From: Pararhizobium mangrovi
GTDB taxonomy: Bacteria; Pseudomonadota; Alphaproteobacteria; Rhizobiales; Rhizobiaceae
Length of the DNA: 64,000 nt
Assembly (NCBI RefSeq): GCF_006516965.1
Contig: NZ_VHLH01000005.1
Location: forward strand, 108,175 to 172,174
Reading direction: 5' to 3'
The notes below the pieces were generated by a model, which was given only the letters and a program-made list of their open reading frames with translations, was not told where the DNA came from and made no database searches. The number at the start of each line of letters is the position of its first letter. Position 1 is the first letter of the stretch. Made by a program: the position numbers and the translations under genes. Below are positions 18,744-27,734 of this stretch, piece by piece.

Positions 18744-19658
18744 CTATTTCTTCAAGAGGTCGTTCTTCTGCAGGAAGTCCGCGGCAACGGCATCGGCCGG
18801 CTCGCCACCGAGCTGCACGCGACCGTTCAGCTTCTGCAGGGTTTCCAGGTTCAGCTTCTTGAAGACCGGCTTCAGGTAGTCCGCGATCTTCGGATACTTC
18901 TTCAGCACCGGTTCGCGGATGATCGCCGTCGGCTGGTAGACCGGCTGGACGTGCTTGTCGTCCTTCATGACCACGAGGCCGGAAGGCTGGATGCCGCCGT
19001 CCGTGCCGTAGACCATCGCCGCGTTGGCACCGTTCGTCTGACGCGCGGCGGCGGCGATCGTCGCCGCGGTGTCGCCACCCGAAAGCGTGATGAGCTGGTC
19101 GGAGTCCAGATCGAAGCCGTAGGCCTTTTCGAAAGCCGGCAGCGCCGCGGCCGAATTGACGAATTCCGAAGATGCCGCAAGCTTCACGTTACCGCCGTTC
19201 TTCACGTATTTGGCGAAATCGGAAAGCGTGGAGATGTCGTTCTTCTCGGCCACCTCCTTGCGCAGGGCGATGCCCCAGGTGTTGTTGGCCGGGGCGGGTG
19301 TCAGCCAGACGATGTCGTTCTTGTCCTTGTCGAGCTTCTTTGCCTGCTGGTACGCCTCGTCGGCGTTCTTCCAGATATCCTTGTCCGCCTGGTTGAAGAA
19401 GAAAGCGGCATTGCCCGTATATTCGGGATAGATGTCGATCTCGCCGGCGACGATCGCCTTGCGCACCACGGGCGTGCCGCCGAGCTGCAGGCGGCTCGTG
19501 GTGGGGATGTCGTGAGCCTGCAGGACCTTCAGGATGATGTTGCCGAGCACGGCCCCCTCGGTGTCGAGCTTCGACGAGACGACGACGGCCGCGCTTGCGG
19601 AAGTGAGCCCAATCGCAGTCGCGACGGCGGCGGCCAGAACGGTTTTCATCAGGGACAT
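18744..19658 (-). CDS. osmF: Osmoprotectant ABC transporter substrate-binding protein (OsmF/YehZ-like)
   Basis: This 304-residue periplasmic protein has a clear signal peptide (MSLMKTVLAAAVATAIGL, cleavage near ASA) and the OpuAC-type glycine betaine/choline-binding fold. Family marks include IDIYPEYTGNAAFFF and the late segment GGEPADAVAADFLQKNDLL. It is the first gene of the importer operon. The start is ATG 19658 with GGAGAAG upstream; a further in-frame upstream start would place a charged segment ahead of the signal peptide and is unlikely. In E. coli the homologous system has low affinity and is induced by stress; whether that holds here is inference. Confidence 0.9.
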   Translation of the reverse strand: MSLMKTVLAAAVATAIGLTSASAAVVVSSKLDTEGAVLGNIILKVLQAHDIPTTSRLQLGGTPVVRKAIVAGEIDIYPEYTGNAAFFFNQADKDIWKNADEAYQQAKKLDKDKNDIVWLTPAPANNTWGIALRKEVAEKNDISTLSDFAKYVKNGGNVKLAASSEFVNSAAALPAFEKAYGFDLDSDQLITLSGGDTAATIAAAARQTNGANAAMVYGTDGGIQPSGLVVMKDDKHVQPVYQPTAIIREPVLKKYPKIADYLKPVFKKLNLETLQKLNGRVQLGGEPADAVAADFLQKNDLLKK

Positions 19659-19996
19659 GCGCTTCTCCGGTATCTCCCAGCGACGGTCTGTCCGTCGCAC
19701 CATGCGGCAATGGTAGGCCGCAGACGCCGTTCGTCTAGAAAAAAATCATACATGGGTTAAAAGCGTGAATATTATCTGCTTTTCGTGACAAAAACCGGCA
19801 TTTCATGACCCTTCGGTTTGGTCCGTCTTCGGCACTCGATTGAAATCGCCATCGCCACTCCAAGCCCCGACGGCGCGTAGAGGGATCGTGACAATTGCGC
19901 AACAGTTCCGTGCGGATCGGATTGCCGGCGGATTGCGGGCTACACCTGCGCGTGATCGCCAGCCACTGTGGCCGCGTCATCGAGAGAGGGACCGAC
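19659..19996. other. Divergent promoter region between osmF and the porin gene
   Basis: This 338-base gap is markedly richer in A and T than its surroundings, most of all at 19735-19815, where the osmF-operon promoter probably lies. A TTGCGCAA palindrome sits near 19893. I could not find a clean stress-type promoter: the closest match on the osmF side (GGAAC near 19908 with CGAT 16 bases on) differs in one of four -10 bases and is about 230 bases from the gene. Confidence 0.35.
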
Positions 19997-20848
19997 ATGA
20001 CGCTTATCGTATCACATACCGTTCGTCGCGCAGCCGCCATCGCTGCGTTTTCGGCATGTCTCGTGGGGACGGCATTTTCCGCCGCTTCGGCTCAGAGCCA
20101 GCAGGACGCGAAGAACCAGTCGACGACCGAAGGGGCGAACCAGGCCGGCCAGGCCTCCGATCCTCTCGCCTACGATCCGGACAAGTTCGACATCAAGGCG
20201 ACGTTCACCGGGGTGACGGACTACGTCTCCCAGCGCGGCTTCTCGCAGACCGATCAGGACCCGGCGCTGCAGGGAACGCTCGACGTCTTCTACGGCGACT
20301 TCCACAGCGGGTTCTTTATTTCGAACGTCGATTTCGGCGCGCCGGAACCGGACATCGAGTTCGACCCCTACGTCGCCTGGCGCCCGACATTCGGGCAGTT
20401 CAGCGTCGACGTCACCGCCTACAGCTACCTCTATCTCGATGCGCCACAGGACGATTATCCGGAGGTCTTCGCGACCGGATCCTACAAGATCCAGGATCTC
20501 GCGACCGTCGGCGCGACATTCGCGCTCGGGCCGGACTATTTCGGGGCCGACGACACCGGCTATTTCTACCGCGCCAATCTCAGCGTGCCGCTCCCCCATG
20601 ATTTCACGTTCTCCGGTTCGTTCGGCTATCAGGCGTTCGCGAACAACACCTCCACCGAACATCTCGTCTGGGATGCGGGCGTCTCGTACAAGTTCAACGA
20701 CAATGTGAGCTTCTCGCTCAGCTACCACGACACCGACATCGACCATTCGAAGTGCACCGGCATCTTCCAGTGCGGCCCGACGGTCGTCGGCGCGATCAAC
20801 GTGACCACGAGCCTCAGCGAGCTGCGCAAGAAGTTCAAGGATCAGTAG
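19997..20848 (+). CDS. TorF-family putative porin (Gcw_chp type)
   Basis: The 283-residue product has a signal peptide (cleavage near FSAASA) followed by a short polar glutamine/asparagine-rich linker and an amphipathic beta-rich domain. The family beginning is FTGVTDYVSQRGFSQTDQDPALQG, and alternating aromatic strands continue to the end (WDAGVSYKFNDNVSFSLSYHDTDI). This fits the TorF/Gcw_chp outer-membrane proteins, predicted to be barrels of unknown cargo. The start at 19997 has GAGAGGGA 7 bases upstream. It is followed by a long hairpin, so it is probably monocistronic. Confidence 0.85.
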   Translation: MTLIVSHTVRRAAAIAAFSACLVGTAFSAASAQSQQDAKNQSTTEGANQAGQASDPLAYDPDKFDIKATFTGVTDYVSQRGFSQTDQDPALQGTLDVFYGDFHSGFFISNVDFGAPEPDIEFDPYVAWRPTFGQFSVDVTAYSYLYLDAPQDDYPEVFATGSYKIQDLATVGATFALGPDYFGADDTGYFYRANLSVPLPHDFTFSGSFGYQAFANNTSTEHLVWDAGVSYKFNDNVSFSLSYHDTDIDHSKCTGIFQCGPTVVGAINVTTSLSELRKKFKDQ

Positions 20849-20860
20849 CGATCCGGCAGC

Positions 20861-20912
20861 GTCCGCCGAAAGCTGCCGGCCTTCCGGTGCTGGCCGGCGG
20901 CTTTCGACGGAC
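20861..20912 (+). terminator. Long hairpin terminator after the porin gene
   Basis: Arms at 20861-20881 and 20892-20912 pair over about 20 bases with one mismatch and one G-U pair (inner arms CGAAAGCTGCCGGCC and GGCCGGCGGCTTTCG), closing a 10-base loop. No U run follows. Its position 12 bases after the stop codon makes a transcript end likely. Confidence 0.6.
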
Positions 20913-21007
20913 CCGCGCGACCGGCTCCGGCCGTCATCGTGTGGTCCGTTCGCTCGCGCGGCAAGGCCTTTACGGCGCAATGCTTTCGGTCGATATAGTC
21001 CGACGCA

Positions 21008-22171
21008 ATGAGCAAGCGGCGCATCACCATCCTCGGGTCCACCGGATCGATCGGCCGGAACACCCTCGACGTCATCCGACAGGCAGGCGGGCGCGAAGCG
21101 TTCGACGTCGTGGCACTGACGGGCCACGCCAACCTGGCATTGCTTGCCGAACAGGCGATCGCGACCGGCGCGGAATGCGCGGTGACCGCCGATCCGGCAG
21201 GCTACGACGAACTGAAGGATCGCTTGGCGGGCACAGGCATTGCCGTCGCCGCCGGTCCGCACGGCTTGATCGAGGCCGCCGAACGACCTGCGGACCTCGT
21301 GATGGCGGCGATCGTCGGCAAGGCCGGCCTTGCGCCCGCGCTCGCGGCCGCCGCGCGCGGTGCAGACATCGCCCTGGCCAACAAGGAGTGCCTCGTCACG
21401 GCCGGCGATCTCTTCGTCGCCGCCGTTTCGGCCGGCGGCGGCCGGCTGATCCCGGTCGACAGCGAACACAGCGCCATCTTCCAATCGCTCGACCGCGACC
21501 AGCGCCATGCGCTCGAGCGGATCATCCTGACGGCTTCCGGCGGCCCGTTCCGCACCTTCACCCGCGAACAGATGAAGGCCGCGACGCCCGCCGACGCGCG
21601 CGCACATCCCAACTGGTCGATGGGCGAGAAGGTCTCGATCGGCAGCGCGACGATGTTCAACAAGGCGCTCGAGATGATCGAGGCGAAGCATCTCTTCGCC
21701 GTCGAGCCCGATCAGATCGAGGTCGTGGTCCACCCGCAATCGATCGTCCATTCCATGGTCGCCTATTCCGACGGCGCGGTGATGGCCCAGCTCGGCGCAC
21801 CGGACATGCGCACGGCGATCGGCTACGCGCTCGCCTATCCGAAACGCCCTGCCCTGAACGTCGAACGGCTCGATTTCGCGAAGATCGCCCGGCTCGATTT
21901 CGAAGCGCCGGACGAGGCCCGGTTCCCGGCCCTTTCGCTGGCGCGCACGGCGCTCGAACGCGGCGGGCCGCAGGGCGCGATCCTCAACGGTGCGGAGGAA
22001 ACGGCTTGTCGCGCCTTCGTCGAGGGTCGCCTCGGCTTCCTGCGCATGGCCGATATCGTCGCCGACGTGATGGACGCGATGGCGAACCATGACGATGCGT
22101 CGACCATGGAAGCGGTGATCGCCGCCGACGCCGAAGCGCGCGACCGCGCCGCCGAACGCATCGGCCGGTAA
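21008..22171 (+). CDS. dxr: 1-deoxy-D-xylulose 5-phosphate reductoisomerase
   Basis: This 387-residue NADPH-dependent enzyme makes 2-C-methyl-D-erythritol 4-phosphate, the second step of the MEP isoprenoid pathway. The nucleotide loop is GSTGSIGRNTLDV at the N-terminus; metal and substrate residues lie in PVDSEHSAIFQ and in the loop ASGGPFRT; the region SIGSATMFNKALEMIEA is also canonical. In many alphaproteobacteria dxr is followed by rseP or bamA; here an unrelated convergent MFS gene follows after 11 bases. ispA, later in the same route, is also in this window. Confidence 0.96.
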   Translation: MSKRRITILGSTGSIGRNTLDVIRQAGGREAFDVVALTGHANLALLAEQAIATGAECAVTADPAGYDELKDRLAGTGIAVAAGPHGLIEAAERPADLVMAAIVGKAGLAPALAAAARGADIALANKECLVTAGDLFVAAVSAGGGRLIPVDSEHSAIFQSLDRDQRHALERIILTASGGPFRTFTREQMKAATPADARAHPNWSMGEKVSIGSATMFNKALEMIEAKHLFAVEPDQIEVVVHPQSIVHSMVAYSDGAVMAQLGAPDMRTAIGYALAYPKRPALNVERLDFAKIARLDFEAPDEARFPALSLARTALERGGPQGAILNGAEETACRAFVEGRLGFLRMADIVADVMDAMANHDDASTMEAVIAADAEARDRAAERIGR

Positions 22172-22182
22172 CCTTTCGTTCC

Positions 22183-23586
22183 CTATCGATGGCACAGCCG
22201 TGCAAAGCGGACGACCGCCACGATGCCGACGAGCGCGAAGGGAAACGTCGAGGCGAAGAGGCCGAACCCTTGCGCGAAGGTGAGGGCCCGGTCGCCGACA
22301 CTTTCGAAATCGCCGGCGTTGGCCGCGATCCCGGCGACGGCGGCGCCGAGCGCCGTACCCACGCTCTGCATGACGGTGATCGCGCCGGAGCCTCGTGCCC
22401 GGCTCGCAGCGTCGAGCGAACGGATCAGGCGTTCGCCGAGCACCGGACGGGCGGAACCGAACCCCGCCCCCATCACCGCCCCTGCCAGAACGATTGCAAC
22501 GAGCGGACCGTGACCGATCACGACCGCCTGAAGGATGACCCCCACGGCGATCGCGACGCTTCCGGCAATGAGGATCGTCGTGCGACGCGCCTCGTCCGCC
22601 CGTGACACGACGAAGGCCGCGATCGTCCAGGCGACGGCGTCCGAAACTCCGACATAGCCCGCTTCGACCGCGCTCAGCCCGTATTGCGTGACGAGGATGG
22701 TCGGCGTGTAGAGGCTGAAGGCGACCCCTGCCGCGGACGTCGCGCCGTAGGCGACGTAGCCCGCACCGGCGAGCGACCGGGAGAGATCGGCAGGAAGCAG
22801 GCCGGTTCGTGCACGCTGATCGAGCCGGACGGCGAGGGCGAGCGCGACGAGCCCGCTTAGCGCGAGGACGATCGCGGCCGCGACCCCCGCCACGACGCCG
22901 GCGCTCGCAATCGCGACGATGCCGGCGACGACCGGGATCAGGGCCCGGATGGAGGCCTCGGATTTCGCTCCCGCCGATTCCGCCTCGGTGCCGAACAGGC
23001 ATGCGGAAAGAAGCGCGAGCACCGCGGCCTGCGCGGCGAAGAACACGAAGACGCCCGGCCAGAAGCCCGCGTCGGCGAAGATGCCGCCGAAGAGCGGGCC
23101 GGCAATCGTCGCGATGCCCCAGATGCCGGCCGAGATCGCGAAGATGCGTGAAAGGTGGCGCCCCGGCAGGCAGACCGCTGCGACCACGTAGCCGAGGCCG
23201 CCGAGCCATCCCGCACCGAGCCCCTGCATGGCACGCCCCGCGATGAAGACGCCGATCCCGTTCGCGGATGCCGCAACCATGCATCCGACGGCGAAGAGGG
23301 CGGAAGCGAACGTCATCGCCTTCGCAAGACCGAGCCGTTCGGCCGAAACGCCCGAAAGAGCAGCGGCGGTGACGATCCCCACGGCGAACGCGGCGCTGAC
23401 CCAGCCGAACCACTGATAGGCCGAAAAGCTGGCTCCGACGCTGGGCAGGATCGTCGCCGTGACCAGCGAATTGGATGCGATCAGCCATTCGGAAAGAAAG
23501 ACGACGACGAGATACGGCGCATGGGCGCGCGTGAAGAGGTCTTCTCCGGACGAGCGTTCCTCGCTCGCCGATACGCCGTCAGCCAT
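22183..23586 (-). CDS. MFS transporter, probable SoxR-controlled drug efflux pump
   Basis: This 467-residue inner-membrane protein has 12 or more hydrophobic segments and MFS features (GRAMQGLGAGWLGGLGYVVAA resembles the family's motif C region). The start is ATG 23586 with GGGAGCGG upstream. It is divergent from soxR, and the shared 85-base gap contains a SoxR operator placed inside a 19-bp-spaced promoter that fires toward this gene. In non-enteric bacteria SoxR commonly switches on efflux pumps directly in response to redox-active compounds, so that role is likely. The drug specificity is not visible. Confidence 0.85.
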   Translation of the reverse strand: MADGVSASEERSSGEDLFTRAHAPYLVVVFLSEWLIASNSLVTATILPSVGASFSAYQWFGWVSAAFAVGIVTAAALSGVSAERLGLAKAMTFASALFAVGCMVAASANGIGVFIAGRAMQGLGAGWLGGLGYVVAAVCLPGRHLSRIFAISAGIWGIATIAGPLFGGIFADAGFWPGVFVFFAAQAAVLALLSACLFGTEAESAGAKSEASIRALIPVVAGIVAIASAGVVAGVAAAIVLALSGLVALALAVRLDQRARTGLLPADLSRSLAGAGYVAYGATSAAGVAFSLYTPTILVTQYGLSAVEAGYVGVSDAVAWTIAAFVVSRADEARRTTILIAGSVAIAVGVILQAVVIGHGPLVAIVLAGAVMGAGFGSARPVLGERLIRSLDAASRARGSGAITVMQSVGTALGAAVAGIAANAGDFESVGDRALTFAQGFGLFASTFPFALVGIVAVVRFARLCHR

Positions 23587-23637
23587 GCCGCCGCTCCCAT
23601 TCGTCACGCACCCCCTGGCGCGCGATCGGAAGCCCGG

Positions 23638-23668
23638 GCTATAGGACCTCAACCTAAGGTGAGGTCAA
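23638..23668 (-). promoter_or_regulatory. SoxR box within a 19-bp-spaced promoter for the MFS gene
   Basis: On the minus strand TTGACC (23668-23663) is followed after 19 bases by TATAGC (23643-23638). The spacer contains CCTCAACCTAAGGTGAGG (plus strand 23647-23664), which is close to the known SoxR operator CCTCAAGTTAACTTGAGG. An overlong 19-20 bp spacer that SoxR corrects by twisting is the hallmark of its targets. The same box covers the ribosome site of soxR itself, so bound SoxR could also limit its own synthesis. Confidence 0.85.
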
Positions 23669-23671
23669 GCG

Positions 23672-24148
23672 ATGAAACCGGTCATGCGCGAACTTTCCGT
23701 CGGCGAGGTTTCCCGGCGAAGCGGCATCAGCGTCTCCGCCCTGCATTTCTACGAGCGCAAGGGGCTGATCGCCGCCGAACGCAGCGCCGGCAACCAGCGC
23801 CGCTATCCGCGCACCGTGCTGCGCAGGCTCGCCGTGATCCGCGCGGCGCAGCTGGTCGGCATTCCGCTTTCGGCGATCGCCAGCCGGCTCGATGGCGCGA
23901 GCGAAAAGATGAGCCAGGTGGACTGGTCGAAGCTCGCACGCGATTGGCGAGCGGATCTCGACCGGCGCATCACGTTGCTTCGGGATCTGCGCGACCGGCT
24001 CGACGGCTGCATCGGCTGCGGCTGCCTCTCGCTCGACGAATGCCCGTTGCAGAACCCGCAGGATCGTCTGGCGGAGCTTGGACCGGGCGCGCATCGCCTG
24101 CGCGGTCTCGATTCCGAAGAACGGGAAGCCGACACCGATCGGGGCTAA
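23672..24148 (+). CDS. soxR: Redox-sensitive MerR-family regulator SoxR
   Basis: A 158-residue MerR-type regulator. The winged helix-turn-helix is at the N-terminus (VGEVSRRSGISVSALHFYERKG), followed by a dimerisation helix and the [2Fe-2S] cluster motif C-x2-C-x-C-x5-C with cysteines 113, 116, 118 and 124 (CIGCGCLSLDEC). Oxidation of that cluster activates transcription. No soxS is nearby, as expected outside the enterics. The start codon lies 8 bases after the SoxR box, and GGTGAGG inside the box is its ribosome site. Confidence 0.95.
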   Translation: MKPVMRELSVGEVSRRSGISVSALHFYERKGLIAAERSAGNQRRYPRTVLRRLAVIRAAQLVGIPLSAIASRLDGASEKMSQVDWSKLARDWRADLDRRITLLRDLRDRLDGCIGCGCLSLDECPLQNPQDRLAELGPGAHRLRGLDSEEREADTDRG

Positions 24149-24244
24149 CGCACCGACGATCGACGGCATTGGCATGTCGGGAACGATTGTTTCCGCCGCA
24201 GTCATTCCCATCTAAGGGCAAGGTCCAGGACGCGAGGAGATATC

Positions 24245-24649
24245 GTGGTCGACATCCATTCGCAGGCAGACGAGGCCTTTCGCGCACGCGAAAGCGAAAT
24301 CGAGCGGCTCGACAAGCTCGCGCATTTTCTGGATACGCGCTGGGGAATCCCCGGGACGCGGTTCCGCTTCGGCGGCGATGCGGTACTCGGGCTTATCCCC
24401 GGCATCGGCGACGGCGCGTCCGCCCTGATCTCGGCCTACATGATCTGGCGCGCGCATGGCCACGGTGCACCGGGCTCGCTGATCGCCCGCATGGCCGCCA
24501 ACGTCGCCTTCGACACGGTCGTCGGCAGCGTGCCGATCGCCGGCTCCGTCTTCGACGTCTTCTTCCGCGCCAACACGCGAAACATGGCGCTCCTGAAAGA
24601 GCATCTGGAAAAACAGCAACGCGCCGCACGCGGTGGAACTAGCGTGTGA
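24245..24649 (+). CDS. DUF4112 domain-containing membrane protein
   Basis: The 134-residue protein belongs to the DUF4112 family of small membrane proteins of unknown function. After a helical N-terminus (ERLDKLAHFLDTRWGIPGTRFRFG) come two hydrophobic parts with the family's repeated proline/glycine turn, LGLIPGIGDG and VGSVPIAGSVFDVFFRAN. It starts with GTG at 24245 behind AGGAG. Its TGA overlaps the ATG of the next gene (TGATG), so the two may be cotranslated. Confidence 0.85.
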   Translation: MVDIHSQADEAFRARESEIERLDKLAHFLDTRWGIPGTRFRFGGDAVLGLIPGIGDGASALISAYMIWRAHGHGAPGSLIARMAANVAFDTVVGSVPIAGSVFDVFFRANTRNMALLKEHLEKQQRAARGGTSV

Positions 24650-25230
24650 TGCGTCTTTATTATTCTCGAAACTCGCCATACGCACGAATTGCACGCATGG
24701 CAGTCGTCGAGTGGGAGATCGCACCGGTCGAACAGATCGAGGTCGTGACCCGGGCGCCGGACAATCCTCTTCTCAAGGTCAGCCCGACTGCGCGCGTGCC
24801 GTGCCTCGTCGATGGAGAACGCGTGATCGGCGAGGCACGCACGATCTGCGCCTATCTGCAGAGCATGGATGCGGACCATCGATCCACAGCCGATTGGGAC
24901 CGCATCGCCTTCGAAAGTACGCTTACCGGCTTTCTGGATGGACTTGCCGTATGGATTCGCGAAACGCGCCGTCCGGAGGATTACCGGTCTTCCGCAGTGA
25001 TCGAACATGAACGGGCCAAGACCCTTCGCTGCCTCGAATGGCTCGATGGACGGGTTGCATCACCGAGGGGTACGGCGTTGGATTTCGGTGATATGACGCT
25101 CGTTTCGGCACTGCACGTCATGGAGTTCAATCGTCTTGTGCCCGACTGGCAGTCCGGGCATCCAGTCCTCGGAAATTGGCTCGATCAGCTCGAGGGCCGG
25201 CCATCCGTATCGACCACCCAGCCGCGTTGA
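24649..25230 (+). CDS. Glutathione S-transferase family protein
   Basis: The 193-residue product has a thioredoxin-like N-terminal domain (LYYSRNSPYARIARM, cis-proline in ARVPCLVDG, and EARTICAYL for the gamma-glutamyl contact) and an all-helical C-terminal domain. The putative catalytic serine is in RNSPYAR. Substrate is unknown. Base composition is visibly lower in GC than its neighbours, chiefly in the first 100 bases, which suggests a later arrival. Start is ATG 24649, overlapping the DUF4112 stop. Confidence 0.82.
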   Translation: MRLYYSRNSPYARIARMAVVEWEIAPVEQIEVVTRAPDNPLLKVSPTARVPCLVDGERVIGEARTICAYLQSMDADHRSTADWDRIAFESTLTGFLDGLAVWIRETRRPEDYRSSAVIEHERAKTLRCLEWLDGRVASPRGTALDFGDMTLVSALHVMEFNRLVPDWQSGHPVLGNWLDQLEGRPSVSTTQPR

Positions 25231-25364
25231 GCCTTCCCGAAAGATGAAAGCTAGGACTCGTCGCCGTCAATGAGAGATGGCCCAGATGCCGAGTTGCGTC
25301 GATCCCGAAGGTCTTGCCTGACCGGAGCGAACGTCTCGCCCATCGGAATATTGACCGGTCCTGC

Positions 25365-26579
25365 TTAAGCGACCGCCCGTGCCAGCGCGCATTGCGACCA
25401 CAGATCGTGAAGGGCGCCGACCAGATGCTCGATGTCGGCGTCCGAATGGAACGGCGTCGGCGTGATGCGAAGGCGTTCCGTCGTCTTCGGCACGGTCGGA
25501 TAATTGATCGGCTGGACGTAGATGCCGTAGTGGTCGAGGAGCAGGTCCGAGATCCACTTGCACTTCGCCGCGTTGCCGACCATCACCGGCACGATATGGC
25601 TTGGGTTGTCCATGTGCGGAATGCCGCGCCGGTCGAGCATGGCGCGCACCTTCTTCACCCGGTCCTGATGGCGGATCCGCTCGAAGGGGCTCGCCTTAAG
25701 GTGGCGGATGGACGCCGTCGCGCCCGCGGCGAGCGCCGGCGGCAGCGCGGTGGTGAAGATGAAGCCCGACGCGAAGGAGCGCACGAAGTCGCAGAGCGCC
25801 GTCGAAGCGGCGATGTAGCCGCCCATCACGCCGAAGGCCTTGCCGAGCGTGCCTTCGATCACCGTCAGGCGATCCATCACTCCGTCCCGCTCGGCGATGC
25901 CGCCGCCGCGCGCGCCGTAGAGACCGACGCCGTGGACTTCGTCGAGATAGGTCATCGCGCCGTATTTTTCGGCAACGTCGCAGATGTCGGAGATCGGCGC
26001 GATGTCGCCGTCCATCGAATAGACGCTTTCGAAGGCGACAAGCTTCGGTGCCGCCGGATCGGCGGCGGCGAGCTTGGCTTCGAGATCGGCGACGTCGTTA
26101 TGCTTCCACAGAACCTTTTCCGCGCGTGAGTGACGGATACCCTCGATCATCGAGGCGTGGTTCATGGAATCGGAAAAGACGATGCAGCCCGGGATCTTCG
26201 AGGCGAGCGTACCGAGGGCCGCCCAGTTCGAGACGTAGCCCGAGGTGAAGATCAGTGCGGCTTCCTTGCCGTGAAGATCGGCGAGCTCATGCTCTAGAAG
26301 CACGTGGTAATGGTTGGTGCCGGAAATGTTGCGCGTACCGCCCGCGCCCGCGCCCGCTGCGTCGATCGCATCCTTCATGGCCGTGCGCACCGCCGCGTTC
26401 TGGCCCATGCCGAGATAATCGTTCGAGCACCAGACGGTGACCTCGTGCGTGCCTTCGGGCGTATGGCGCGTCGCCTTCGGGAATTCACCGGAGTGGCGCT
26501 CGAGATCGGCAAAGACGCGGTAGCGGCCTTCGTCGTGCAACCCGTCGAGCGCGCCGCGAAAATACGCTTCGAAATCCAT
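25365..26579 (-). CDS. hemA: 5-aminolevulinate synthase
   Basis: This 404-residue PLP enzyme joins glycine and succinyl-CoA to form 5-aminolevulinate, the first step of heme and tetrapyrrole synthesis by the C4 route used by alphaproteobacteria. The PLP lysine is K247 ([14 protein letters not shown]); the glycine loop [17 protein letters not shown] and aspartate in YLDEVHGVG are intact. The start is ATG 26579 with GGGGAAA upstream. It follows coxM on the same strand after a 347-base gap that probably holds its own promoter and an Irr-like site. Heme made here would also feed the heme oxygenase encoded 13 kb away. Confidence 0.96.
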   Translation of the reverse strand: MDFEAYFRGALDGLHDEGRYRVFADLERHSGEFPKATRHTPEGTHEVTVWCSNDYLGMGQNAAVRTAMKDAIDAAGAGAGGTRNISGTNHYHVLLEHELADLHGKEAALIFTSGYVSNWAALGTLASKIPGCIVFSDSMNHASMIEGIRHSRAEKVLWKHNDVADLEAKLAAADPAAPKLVAFESVYSMDGDIAPISDICDVAEKYGAMTYLDEVHGVGLYGARGGGIAERDGVMDRLTVIEGTLGKAFGVMGGYIAASTALCDFVRSFASGFIFTTALPPALAAGATASIRHLKASPFERIRHQDRVKKVRAMLDRRGIPHMDNPSHIVPVMVGNAAKCKWISDLLLDHYGIYVQPINYPTVPKTTERLRITPTPFHSDADIEHLVGALHDLWSQCALARAVA

Positions 26580-26926
26580 CAGACCGTTTCCCCGCACGCT
26601 TCGACGGCCATCCTGCCGTCTTTCATCCTTTTTGCATCGAACCTTACAGCCGTCCATGCGACCGAGCGTCCGGACACCGACCCAGTGCCTTGACGCCATC
26701 CGGTTCCTGCACCCCATTTAACGCATGTGTCGCGTTTTCCTAGAGCCGTTCTAAGCTACGCCATCGAACGGCGCTGGAACACCCGCATTTTGGCAAAAAA
26801 CGTCGCAGGTGACTACTTTTTTTGACACTCGGCCGTAAAGCTCGATTGTCACATGCGACGTAAGCTTCTCTCGCGTGGAGAAAGTGGTGTGCCCCACAGG
26901 CATTCTCCGATGGCACGAAGAAACGT
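26580..26926 (-). other. Non-coding stretch between coxM and hemA
   Basis: This 347-base region should contain the end of the cox transcript and the hemA promoter. It is richer in A and T around 26790-26860, with a run of T at 26814-26821 next to TTGACA on the plus strand. A TGACA/TGTCA inverted repeat with an 18-base loop flanks this. I found no U-tailed terminator for coxM. The one operator-like site is listed separately. Confidence 0.4.
26739..26755 (-). promoter_or_regulatory. Candidate Irr (ICE) box upstream of hemA
   Basis: Read on the minus strand the site is CTTAGAACGGCTCTAGG, an imperfect palindrome with a 3-base centre. It resembles the rhizobial iron-control element, taken here as TTTAGAA-N3-TTCTAAA, with 6 of 7 matches in the left half and 4 of 7 in the right. 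hemA is a known Irr target in several Rhizobiales. The site is 160 bases from the hemA start. Confidence 0.35.
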
Positions 26927-27721
26927 TCACGCCTTGGCGAGCGCGCGTTTGGCCATTACGCGAACGAGATTGGCGCGGTATTCCGGGCTGCCGTGAAGAT
27001 CGCCCAGCATCTCGGAGGGATCGAGCGACAGGCCTTCGAGCGCCGAGGCTTCGAACCGCTGTGCCAGCGCCTCTTCCGCCGCTTCCCAGCGAAAGGCGCC
27101 GTCGCCGCCCGCACCGGTAACGCCGACGCGTACGGTCTCGGCCGACTTCGCGACGAAGACGCCGCACATGGCGTAGCGCGAGGCGGGATTGCGGAACTTC
27201 TCGTAGCCCGAGCGCTCCGGCGCCTCGAAGCTGACCGCGGTGATGATTTCGTCGTCCTCGAGCGCCGTCTCGAAGAGCCCGACGAGAAACTGGCCGGCCT
27301 CGATCTCGCGCTTGGAGGTATGGATCGTCGCGTCGAGCGCCAGGATCGCCGCCGGATAGTCGGCGGCCGGATCGTTGTTGGCGAGCGACCCGCCGAGCGT
27401 GCCCATGTGGCGCACCGCCGGATCGCCGAGCACGCCGGTCATCTCGTGCAGGCCCGGACAAACCGCGGCGATCTCCTTCGAGGCATGGATCTCCGCATGG
27501 GTCGTGCCCGCGCCGATCTTCACGCTGCGCCCGTCGACGCTGATGCCCTTCAGCGCGTCGATCCGGCCGAGATCGATCAGATCGCTCGGCGCGGCGAGCC
27601 GGGCCTTCATGGTCGGCAGCAGGGTCTGGCCGCCGGAAAGCAGCGCCGCCTCGTCGCAATCGCCAAGCAGCTTGACGGCCTCGTCGACGGAGGAAACCCG
27701 ATGGTAGGTGGTCGAATACAT
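26927..27721 (-). CDS. coxM: Molybdenum hydroxylase, FAD-binding medium subunit (CoxM-like)
   Basis: The 264-residue protein is the flavoprotein subunit of a three-part molybdenum hydroxylase. FAD contacts are in LLSGGQTLLPTMKARL and in GTLGGSLANNDPAADYP, both typical of CoxM/CutM. The start is ATG 27721, 13 bases after the coxL stop. It is the last gene of the order S-L-M. Electrons from the molybdenum site in the large subunit would pass through the iron-sulfur subunit to this FAD. Confidence 0.92.
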   Translation of the reverse strand: MYSTTYHRVSSVDEAVKLLGDCDEAALLSGGQTLLPTMKARLAAPSDLIDLGRIDALKGISVDGRSVKIGAGTTHAEIHASKEIAAVCPGLHEMTGVLGDPAVRHMGTLGGSLANNDPAADYPAAILALDATIHTSKREIEAGQFLVGLFETALEDDEIITAVSFEAPERSGYEKFRNPASRYAMCGVFVAKSAETVRVGVTGAGGDGAFRWEAAEEALAQRFEASALEGLSLDPSEMLGDLHGSPEYRANLVRVMAKRALAKA

Positions 27722-27734
27722 GTGTTTCGCTCCC

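Noticed and set aside
20012..23488. A very long open frame on the minus strand across the porin, dxr and part of the MFS gene
   Set aside because: It is antisense to three well-recognised genes, has arginine/alanine-rich nonsense composition and exists only because high GC removes stop codons.
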